From assembly GCA_023442635.1 (NCBI GenBank), contig JAEZYR010000142.1, positions 1 through 5,716 on the forward strand: 5,716 nt of DNA, in the 5' to 3' direction. The position numbers and the translations under genes were made by a program. This document shows positions 1 through 5,716 of this stretch, piece after piece; the first letter of the stretch is position 1; each line of letters starts with the position of its first letter. The notes beneath the pieces were generated by a model. The model had not been told where the DNA came from. It was given only the letters and a program-made list of their open reading frames with translations, and searched no databases. The DNA is from Bacillota bacterium. Its GTDB lineage: Bacteria > Bacillota > Clostridia > Saccharofermentanales > Fastidiosipilaceae.

Positions 1-3000
1 CCACAATACCACCAGGATGCTGACCTGTCGTGCGCTTGACACCAACTAGGCCTTTAGCGAGGCGTCGTTTATCAGGTTCTGTAGCATAGCGTTGCTGATT
101 TTCCAGATATTTGAGGACTAAACCTAGAGCGTTTTTGTCGGCATAGCCACTGATCGTTCCCGCTCGGAAGGTATGTTCACGACCAAACATTTCTTCAATA
201 AAGCGGTGTGCTCTCGTTTGATATTCTCCAGAGAAATTCAAATCAATATCAGGCTGTTTGTCTCCATCAAAGCCTAAAAAAGTCTCAAAAGGTATATCCT
301 GGCCATCGCGATCTAGATTTGTTCCGCACATCGGGCAAGCCTTAGGTGGCAGATCATAGCCAGAACCATAGCTGCCATCTTGAATAAATTCACTGTAATG
401 GCAGTGTGGGCAAACGTAGTGGGGCGGCAAAGGGTTGACTTCGGTAATCCCACAGAAAGAAGCGACAACGGACGAGCCAACTGAGCCTCTAGACCCCACA
501 TTGTAGCCATCAGCATTGCTTTGTTTGACGAGGTGATGTGCGATGTAATACATGATGGCAAAGCCATTGCTAATAATGGAGTTCAATTCCTTGCTCACAC
601 GTTCTTCAACCAAGGACGGAAGGATGCCATCTCGCTCGTAACGGCCACGGGCTGTAGCCCAGGTCATTTCTTCGATCTCTGTATCGGCTTCAGGTATAAG
701 AGGTGGAAATGTGCCTTCTGGGAAGGCTCTCATATCATCTTTCACTTTTGCTGCAATAGCATTGGGCGCATCAATGACAACTGCCTGGCGAGTCGCTTCG
801 TCTAAATAACTAAAAGCTTCCCACATTTCATCACTGGTACGCAAAAAGAGATCGGCACTATGCTCCACATCTTCAAATCCCATTGAACTCTGCATAATGC
901 GCCGATAGACCCCTTCTTCGGGTTCAACAAAATGGGCATCGCTCGTCGCGCAAACGGGTTTTTTGGTCAGCCTGCCTAGCTCGATAACCCCCTGGTTGAG
1001 GTGTATCAAGTCCTGCTCTGAGCGCACCTGACTCTCAGGATCTCGAAGCATAAAAAGATTGTTAGCCAATGGCTGTACTTCAAGATAGTCATAATAACGC
1101 GCAATCTGACGACTTCCCTGGCTATTGAGCGAAGCATAAAAGCGTTTGGGGTCTGCCTGACAGGCCTGCCAGGTATGCAAAATGTGCTGATAAACCTCTC
1201 CAGCCTCGCAAGCTGCCCCAAGTGTCAGACCAGCTCTAAAGTAAGTCAACAAAGAACGTGGTATACGCGGTCTAGAACGAAAATAGAGCGTATGAGAAAG
1301 CGAAACCAAGCGATAGAGATGATAGAGACCCAGTTCATCATTAGCCAAAATCACAATATGCCAAGGTCTCTGCTTGGCGTGGCAAAATTTTTCTTGGGGG
1401 ATTCTACCCATTAAGTTATGCAGATCATCGAGATAACGGCATGAATGCCGACGTAAAAGTTCAGCCAAGATAAGGCCTGTGGCTCTCGCATCGTCTTCCG
1501 CACGATGGGCCTTTAGCAGAGGCACTGCTAAGGCCTGAGCTACAGTTCCTAGTTTATGGTTGGGCAATTTCTCGTTCTTCAGACAATGTCTGGCCAAAGC
1601 TAACGTATCGATGGTCCATGGATTACATTTCAGACGTGGATCCTGAGGCGAAAGCGTTCGAAAACCTTCGTATCGAATAAAGCCAAGGTCAAAGAGCACA
1701 TTATGCCCAACAACAGGGTCATCACCTAGAAAATCCAAAAAGTCAGGCAGAGCTTCAAAGGCACTAGGCTTACCCATGAGATCCATATCCGTAATGCCTG
1801 TCAACTCAACAATTTTGGGGCTCAGATTTTGGCCAGGATGGCAAAGCTGTTGGTAGCGCGCAACCTCTCGATAACCAGCAGGCGCTGCATCTGGCGTTGC
1901 TGAATCTTCATAATAGGCCTCAAAGCGAACAGCTGCTAATTCGATAATATGTTCCTTGCTAGCATCAAGGCCAGTCGTTTCGACATCGATGGCAACAAAG
2001 CGCTCGATTGCTTGATGAGGAGCTTCGCCTGGCCCATAGAGCGCCACTTCCCCATCTTCCACCAAATAGCCTTCTAGGCCATAAATAAGCTTGATATTTT
2101 GGCCAGACTTTCGCAACTTATCTCTTGTCTCACAGGCAGCTGGAAAGCTCTGCACAACACCGTGATCTGTAATGGCGATAGCTGGATGACCAAAGCGCGC
2201 TGCTGTCGATACCAAACGTGCCGTATCTGCAACGGCGTCCATGGCTGAATTTTTGGTGTGAGCATGGAGCTCCACGCGGGGCTGACCTGTCCATTTTTCT
2301 TGCCTGGGGTCAGGTGCCTTGGCTGGCCGAATACCCTTGACCATAGCTTCAAGATCTCTCGCATAGGCACCGTCATATTGCACATTGGCTTCGACCTCGA
2401 TCCACAGACCATTCTTCAGTTCGTTCTCGAGCTTATCCTCTTGTTTGGGACGTGCAAAAAGGATGCAGGAAACAGCTCCTTGCTGGCTATAGACCGCAAA
2501 TTTGATGATGCTGCCTTTATGATTAGCGCGTTTGCGAATATCGAGCTCTTGCAACTCCCCAATAAAGCGTACCTGTCCAGTCTCATTGGTGAAAGTCTCA
2601 ATAGCTTCTAACGGCACATCATCGTGGAATGTGCCATAAATTTCATTGCCCTGCTTTCTGCTGTAATAATTTGCCTTTTTTTCTTTTGCCTTAACGGGAG
2701 AAGTCTGTTGGGCTAAGTTTGGATCCTGTGCGGAAAGCAGGACAGGTTCCCCATTATCGCCAATATAGCGTTCCACAGCTTCAGGGGATTGAGCAGTTTG
2801 ATGCTGCGCTAAGAGAGCTTGCACATGCTCATTCATACCCAATTGACTGAGACTTCCCTGCTCTTTCGTGTCAACTTCTTGGTAAGGATAAAGTTTGAGA
2901 GACAAGTCCAGGCCACAGCGCATTTCCCAAAACTGTAAGAAGCGGGCTTCATCATCTGGACTCAGCGTTGGCAGGGTATGATCCACAAAACGAATGGCCA

Positions 3001-3403
3001 AGGCCTGATCTTCTACCCATCGTTCACAACGTTGCAGCCCCCTAGCTAAAAAGCCAAATTCTTTCTGCCAGGCATGAATGAGGTAAGCCCAAAGGCCTAG
3101 GGCTATTTCAGCTGGAGAAGCGGAGGAAGACACGGAATCATGCAGCGCAAAGCTCAGCTGGACGTCAGGCGCCATCCCCCAACTGTTGAGTGCTTCTTCT
3201 AGGCTCAGCCAGTCTTTCACTTCGGGGTAAGACAGGACGTTGAGCCGCAAGCGGAGGCTCTCATTTTTTATCGAAAGAGAGCTTATTTCAGCCTTCAAAA
3301 AAGACGCTGGCAATGTCTGCCAAGCCTCGGCACCCACGCGCAGCTGTCTACGCTTAGCTAGGGCGTTAAGCAAATCTTCTAAAGTAGCAATTGAAGGCTT
3401 CAC
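1..3403 (-). CDS. polC: DNA polymerase III alpha subunit, Gram-positive PolC type, C-terminus cut off by the window edge
   Basis: Replicative DNA polymerase that synthesises DNA and proofreads with a built-in 3'-5' exonuclease. The frame is open for 1134 codons; B. subtilis PolC has about 1437, so roughly 300 are missing at the left edge. Seen in order: a divergent N-terminal domain (about 1-230); an OB-fold region from about 255 (GTFHDDVPLEAIETF); PHP part 1 with ELHAHT (H380, H382) and ITDH (413-414 DH); an inserted DEDDh exonuclease with D473/E475 (AIDVETTGLD), D572 (GHNVLFDLG) and H633/D638 (AHRAEDD); PHP part 2 with H682, C732 and D822/H824 (ATSDAHF); the palm with GSRGSVGSS (970-978); a zinc site CPHC (998-1001) plus CPMC (1023-1026); the catalytic pair D1052/D1054 (QPDIDLNFSGEY); and RTTGQHPGG (1124-1132). 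The third catalytic Asp, expected in the LDILGHD region, lies outside. All visible catalytic residues are intact. Start: GTG, with an in-frame TGA three codons upstream (3410-3412), so no longer form is possible. Identity is very secure. Confidence 0.98.
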   Translation of the reverse strand, partial: MKPSIATLEDLLNALAKRRQLRVGAEAWQTLPASFLKAEISSLSIKNESLRLRLNVLSYPEVKDWLSLEEALNSWGMAPDVQLSFALHDSVSSSASPAEIALGLWAYLIHAWQKEFGFLARGLQRCERWVEDQALAIRFVDHTLPTLSPDDEARFLQFWEMRCGLDLSLKLYPYQEVDTKEQGSLSQLGMNEHVQALLAQHQTAQSPEAVERYIGDNGEPVLLSAQDPNLAQQTSPVKAKEKKANYYSRKQGNEIYGTFHDDVPLEAIETFTNETGQVRFIGELQELDIRKRANHKGSIIKFAVYSQQGAVSCILFARPKQEDKLENELKNGLWIEVEANVQYDGAYARDLEAMVKGIRPAKAPDPRQEKWTGQPRVELHAHTKNSAMDAVADTARLVSTAARFGHPAIAITDHGVVQSFPAACETRDKLRKSGQNIKLIYGLEGYLVEDGEVALYGPGEAPHQAIERFVAIDVETTGLDASKEHIIELAAVRFEAYYEDSATPDAAPAGYREVARYQQLCHPGQNLSPKIVELTGITDMDLMGKPSAFEALPDFLDFLGDDPVVGHNVLFDLGFIRYEGFRTLSPQDPRLKCNPWTIDTLALARHCLKNEKLPNHKLGTVAQALAVPLLKAHRAEDDARATGLILAELLRRHSCRYLDDLHNLMGRIPQEKFCHAKQRPWHIVILANDELGLYHLYRLVSLSHTLYFRSRPRIPRSLLTYFRAGLTLGAACEAGEVYQHILHTWQACQADPKRFYASLNSQGSRQIARYYDYLEVQPLANNLFMLRDPESQVRSEQDLIHLNQGVIELGRLTKKPVCATSDAHFVEPEEGVYRRIMQSSMGFEDVEHSADLFLRTSDEMWEAFSYLDEATRQAVVIDAPNAIAAKVKDDMRAFPEGTFPPLIPEADTEIEEMTWATARGRYERDGILPSLVEERVSKELNSIISNGFAIMYYIAHHLVKQSNADGYNVGSRGSVGSSVVASFCGITEVNPLPPHYVCPHCHYSEFIQDGSYGSGYDLPPKACPMCGTNLDRDGQDIPFETFLGFDGDKQPDIDLNFSGEYQTRAHRFIEEMFGREHTFRAGTISGYADKNALGLVLKYLENQQRYATEPDKRRLAKGLVGVKRTTGQHPGGIV

Positions 3404-3421
3404 TAGAGCTCAGCTCTCCTT
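3401..3421 (-). promoter_or_regulatory. polC ribosome binding site and GTG start
   Basis: On the minus strand AAGGAG (3421-3416) precedes the GTG start (3403-3401) with a rather long 12-nt spacer. The sequence between them forms a perfect inverted repeat (3405-3417, AGAGCT-G-AGCTCT), a 5-bp stem with a 3-nt loop that takes in the last two bases of the Shine-Dalgarno. Folding it would shorten the effective spacing or partly hide the site. The in-frame TGA at 3410-3412 fixes GTG as the first possible start. The role of the hairpin is inference. Confidence 0.75.
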
Positions 3422-3503
3422 TTTTGATGTATGACTTGGCCTTGACCTGAGCTAGCCCAACACTATACAGCATAGGCTTCTCGATAGGCTCAAGGCGCGA
3501 TGC
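3404..3503 (-). other. 100-nt spacer between ispG and polC with short repeats
   Basis: This is the only sizeable non-coding stretch in the window. It holds a 7-bp direct repeat (ATAGGCT on the plus strand at 3472-3478 and 3484-3490, 12-bp period), a 7-bp inverted repeat (3439-3445 with 3490-3496), and the polC ribosome binding site. No GC-rich stem followed by a T-run is present, so there is no convincing intrinsic terminator, and polC is probably co-transcribed with ispG. A minus-strand TATAGT (3467-3462) resembles a -10 box, but the nearest TTGAGC lies 20 bp upstream, too far for a good sigma-A promoter. An internal promoter is possible but unsupported. Confidence 0.6.
3439..3496. repeat. 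Inverted repeat GCCTTGA/TCAAGGC in the polC leader
   Basis: The plus strand has gccttga at 3439-3445 and tcaaggc at 3490-3496, perfect 7-bp complements separated by 44 nt. A second possible pairing (tgagc 3448-3452 with gctca 3488-3492) uses some of the same bases, so the two exclude each other. The stems are short and the loop is long, so chance is a serious alternative. Confidence 0.4.
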
Positions 3504-4604
3504 TTAGTTGCTGCTTTTTTCAGGCCATCGTTCGGCGATCAAGTCCATCAGGGCATCAATAGCCTCTTCTTCCGAAACTTTTCGGATGATCTCACCACCT
3601 GCAAAAAGGGCGTATTGCCCCTTGCCACCAGCCAGACCGCAGTCAGCCAAACGCGCTTCCCCAGGACCATTGACAACACAACCCATGACCGCAACATCGA
3701 TAGGGGCTGTGATACTTGCGAGCCGAGTTTCAACGGCTTCAGCTAACTTACATAAATCAACAGCCGTCCGCCCACAGGTAGGACAAGAGATAAGGCGTGC
3801 GCCCTTTCGTGCCAAGCCTAAAGCTTCCAAAATTTCATAAGCAACACGCACTTCTTCTAGAGGATCTGTCGTCAGCGAAACACGGATCGTATCACCGATA
3901 CCTTCACTAAGCAAGCTTCCAAGGGCAACCGCTGAGCGCAATGCGCCTTTTTGGCGTGTGCCAGCTTCGGTTACTCCAAGGTGCAAGGGATAGTCGAAAT
4001 GTTGCACAAGTAAGCGGTTAACCGCTATGCATAAAGCAGGGTCAGAGGCCTTGACCGACAAGACTAGATCACAAAAGCCCACTGCCTCAAGCTCGCGAAC
4101 CCGAATCTCAAGGGCTTCGATCAATGCTTCTGGGCTGATCCCCCCATGCTTTGCCAGTATGTCCTTGGGGACAGAGCCGCTATTAACGCCAACGCGAATG
4201 GGCACTTGGTGGGCTTGGCAGCAACTCGCCACGGCCTGTAGCTTTTCGCGAGAACCAATATTCCCTGGGTTGATGCGTATTTTAGCTGCGCCAGCTTCGA
4301 CAGCAGCTATAGCCAGACGATAATCAAAATGAATGTCCGCTACGATAGAAATCGGTGAAGTTTGGACAAGTTTTTTCAGTACATCGACAGCTTCTAGATC
4401 TGGTATGGCCATACGTGTCAGATGACAAGCAGCTGCAGCCAGGGCTTTGCACTGCTCGACATTCGCCTCATAGTCATGGCTGGAAACGTTATTCATCGAC
4501 TGAACAAGGATCGGACTCTGCCCTCCTAGTGTCAGCTTGCCAACCCTTACCGTTCTGCTTTTGTTTCTTTTTGGACACGCCAAACTCGAATTTAGAATAG
4601 ACAA
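3504..4604 (-). CDS. ispG: 4-hydroxy-3-methylbut-2-enyl diphosphate synthase (IspG/GcpE)
   Basis: Cytoplasmic [4Fe-4S] enzyme of the MEP pathway. It reductively opens 2-C-methyl-D-erythritol 2,4-cyclodiphosphate to HMBPP, with two electrons usually supplied by ferredoxin or flavodoxin. At 366 residues it has the normal length of the short bacterial form (TIM barrel plus cluster domain). Family marks: VQSM (34-37), IVADIHFD (87-94), RINPGNIG (110-117), RVGVNSGS (137-144), LGVTEAG (209-215), SCPTCGR (273-279) and GCVVNGPGEA (308-317). The cluster ligands C274, C277, C309 and E316 are all present, as are likely substrate-pocket residues R64, H92, R110, R137, N141, K185 and S273. Odd: the loop after VQSM reads NNVSSHD where TNTxTxD is usual. 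The start is TTG (4604-4602), chosen because AGGGGAG lies 9 nt upstream and no ATG is in frame nearby; it leaves an N-terminal lead of about ten residues before the conserved RTVRVGKLTLGG. The gene follows rseP by 23 nt, so they are likely in one operon. Confidence 0.97.
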   Translation of the reverse strand: MSILNSSLACPKRNKSRTVRVGKLTLGGQSPILVQSMNNVSSHDYEANVEQCKALAAAACHLTRMAIPDLEAVDVLKKLVQTSPISIVADIHFDYRLAIAAVEAGAAKIRINPGNIGSREKLQAVASCCQAHQVPIRVGVNSGSVPKDILAKHGGISPEALIEALEIRVRELEAVGFCDLVLSVKASDPALCIAVNRLLVQHFDYPLHLGVTEAGTRQKGALRSAVALGSLLSEGIGDTIRVSLTTDPLEEVRVAYEILEALGLARKGARLISCPTCGRTAVDLCKLAEAVETRLASITAPIDVAVMGCVVNGPGEARLADCGLAGGKGQYALFAGGEIIRKVSEEEAIDALMDLIAERWPEKSSN

Positions 4605-4620
4605 TTTATACTGCTCCCCT
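4602..4620 (-). promoter_or_regulatory. ispG ribosome binding site and TTG start
   Basis: On the minus strand AGGGGAG (4620-4614) stands 9 nt before a TTG start (4604-4602). The strong, well-spaced Shine-Dalgarno decides in favour of this TTG; no in-frame ATG occurs in the surrounding codons, and translation from here gives a sensible IspG N-terminus. Confidence 0.8.
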
Positions 4621-4635
4621 GCCGATATTATCGGC
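4621..4635. repeat. 15-nt palindrome overlapping the rseP stop codon, next to the ispG ribosome binding site
   Basis: The plus strand reads gccgatattatcggc, a perfect 7+1+7 inverted repeat that can fold as a 6-bp stem with a 3-nt loop. It contains the rseP TAA (4630-4628), and in the mRNA it ends exactly where the ispG Shine-Dalgarno AGGGGAG begins. It is too short and lacks a T-run, so it is not a terminator. It may tune translational coupling between rseP and ispG or stabilise a processed end; both are inference. Confidence 0.55.
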
Positions 4636-5716
4636 TTAAAATCCGCCCAATATCCAGGTAAAGGCCATAAAGAAAGAGGGCTGCGATGATCACCAGGCCG
4701 CAGATGCTGACAATGTGCATGGCCTTCTTCGAGAGTCTCTTGCCGCGGATGGCCTCAATAAGCAAAAGTAAAAGGTGATTGCCATCTAACAGTGGGATGG
4801 GCAATAGATTAGTAAGACCCAAGGATAAAGATACCAATGCAATAAGGTTGAGGAAGCCTAAGATCTTCTCCTGCCAAGAAAAACCTTGGGCTGCTACCAC
4901 ACCCGAAAAGGTATCAATGATACCCACAGGTCCTGATAGGACTTGGTTAGCTGGCATCTTGCCGATGATGAGGCTACCTAGACCGCGTAGTGTATTGCTC
5001 AAAACGGAATAGCTATAGGTAAAAGCATGGCCAATCGCGCCCAAAGGCTGCTTTTTCAGGGTGAGTTGGATACCGAGAGGATTGGTATAGTGAATGGGCT
5101 TCAGTTGACTCTTGCTCTGGGTGGTAGCGCCATCTCGCTGGAAAGTCACCTCTACTTCAGGCGTTTTCTCTCCACTTTGGATCTGCTCATTCAACTTGCC
5201 CAAAACGGCCTGTAGATTATCAGGCGTCACGCCTTCCCCATCCAGCGCCAAAAGTTGATCGCCCACCTTGAAAATAGGATTCCCATCGTTCTGCCAGGAC
5301 TCTACCTTTTGGATGATCAAACTATGATCAGGAGCTGCGGCCGTCTGAATGCCCAGTCGATACGCCGTCAAGTCTCTGGGATTTAAGGTCGTCTCTTTAA
5401 TCTCACCTGAAGGTAGGCGGTATTTCAGATGGCCTGGCTGATTCTTCCCCTTAAAGCGCTGGGCAAAAAGCAAGTCTAAATCCGTATGAATCGCTTCTCC
5501 ATTGAAAGTCAGAATACGGCTACCTGCTGGCACCTGGGCTTCAGCTAACTGGCTATTTTCGGGCACCGTGCTTAATTCAGGCACAACATAGCCTTGAGTC
5601 ATAAAAATGCCTATATAGATCAGAATGGCGCTCAGTATATTCGCCATTGAACCCGCTACTAAGACGGCTGCGCGATAGCGTTTGGGGCGGTTAACAAAAA
5701 GGTAGGGATCTTTAGG
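4628..5716 (-). CDS. rseP: RseP/RasP-type site-2 membrane zinc metalloprotease (M50), N-terminus cut off by the window edge
   Basis: Intramembrane protease that in relatives cleaves anti-sigma factors and leftover signal peptides in the membrane. The window holds 362 residues; the first membrane helix with HExxH lies off the right edge. Seen in order: NRPKRYRAAVLVAGSMAN, leading into a membrane segment (about 5671-5603) that matches the usual AGPxxN helix; two PDZ-like stretches (about 5590-5363 and 5332-5093) marked by PAGSRILTFNGEAI and FKVGDQLLALDGEGV; LSGPVGI (4939-4919); a membrane segment (4864-4793) running into NLLPIPLLDGNHLLLLLIEA, whose D (4786-4784) is the expected third zinc ligand; and a last membrane helix (4723-4649). 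From the AGPxxN position to the stop there are about 340 residues, close to E. coli RseP and about 100 longer than I recall for B. subtilis RasP. Odd: AGSMAN for AGPxxN and LDGN for LDGG. The ATG at 5647 is internal, because the conserved frame runs on through 5716. Family assignment is secure; substrates are unknown. Confidence 0.95.
   Translation of the reverse strand, partial: PKDPYLFVNRPKRYRAAVLVAGSMANILSAILIYIGIFMTQGYVVPELSTVPENSQLAEAQVPAGSRILTFNGEAIHTDLDLLFAQRFKGKNQPGHLKYRLPSGEIKETTLNPRDLTAYRLGIQTAAAPDHSLIIQKVESWQNDGNPIFKVGDQLLALDGEGVTPDNLQAVLGKLNEQIQSGEKTPEVEVTFQRDGATTQSKSQLKPIHYTNPLGIQLTLKKQPLGAIGHAFTYSYSVLSNTLRGLGSLIIGKMPANQVLSGPVGIIDTFSGVVAAQGFSWQEKILGFLNLIALVSLSLGLTNLLPIPLLDGNHLLLLLIEAIRGKRLSKKAMHIVSICGLVIIAALFLYGLYLDIGRILSR

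Noticed and set aside
521..805. 94-residue plus-strand open frame
   Set aside because: It lies antisense to the conserved PolC palm coding sequence, has no family resemblance and no clear ribosome binding site; it is a shadow of polC.
2074..2611. Overlapping open frames of 112 and 117 residues on both strands
   Set aside because: Both sit inside the PolC OB/PHP region, where the polC frame gives recognisable motifs; their translations look like out-of-frame coding sequence.
3462..3496. Sigma-A promoter for polC inside the spacer (TTGAGC ... TATAGT)
   Set aside because: The spacing is 20 bp instead of about 17, and no better -35 box lies at the right distance.
3508..4600. Several plus-strand open frames opposite ispG
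   Set aside because: Antisense shadows of a well-conserved gene, with no motif or initiation signal of their own.
4621..4635. Intrinsic terminator after rseP
   Set aside because: A 6-bp, partly AT stem with no following T-run and a ribosome binding site directly downstream does not fit a terminator.
5639..5647. ATG at 5647 as the true rseP start
   Set aside because: The frame stays open to the window edge and the residues upstream (NRPKRYRAAVLVAGS) continue the conserved helix; starting here would remove half of it and the HExxH site.
1..5716. A new defence, mobile or otherwise undescribed system
   Set aside because: All but about 120 bases of the window is coding sequence of three well-known housekeeping genes in an order known from Clostridia; no repeat array, integrase, transposase or unexplained gene is present.

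Overview
The window is a tightly packed stretch of housekeeping genes. All three genes lie on the minus strand and read from right to left: rseP (partial, its start is off the right edge), ispG (complete) and polC (partial, its C-terminal end is off the left edge). A PolC-type replicative polymerase places the organism among the low-GC Gram-positive bacteria (Firmicutes) or close relatives. The order rseP-ispG-polC is the one known from many Clostridia; in Bacillus subtilis proS lies between rasP and polC, and ispG is elsewhere. Base composition is roughly balanced, which fits a mid-GC clostridial lineage. I cannot name a genus.

Layout, in transcription order: 5716-4628 holds most of a site-2 membrane metalloprotease, without its N-terminal HExxH active-site helix. 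A 23-nt gap follows (4605-4627) with the ispG ribosome binding site, beside a perfect small inverted repeat that overlaps the rseP stop codon. 4604-3504 is ispG, starting at TTG. 3503-3404 is a 100-nt spacer with short repeats and the polC ribosome binding site. 3403-1 is polC, starting at GTG and open through 1134 codons to the window edge. No intergenic stretch exceeds 300 bases. I see no RNA gene, mobile element, CRISPR array or origin.

The genes are probably co-transcribed but do three different jobs: regulated intramembrane proteolysis (RseP), the penultimate step of the MEP isoprenoid pathway (IspG), and chromosome replication with proofreading (PolC). In related genomes the upstream neighbours are usually uppS, cdsA and dxr, which make undecaprenyl precursors, phospholipid precursors and MEP. 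That would place IspG in a lipid and envelope cluster, but those genes are outside this window.

I found no new biological system. The points worth a second look are modest: what seems to be a tandem-PDZ layout in a Gram-positive RseP, an unusual substrate-loop sequence in IspG, a hairpin directly next to the ispG Shine-Dalgarno, mutually exclusive short pairings in the polC leader, and non-ATG starts at both visible gene starts.
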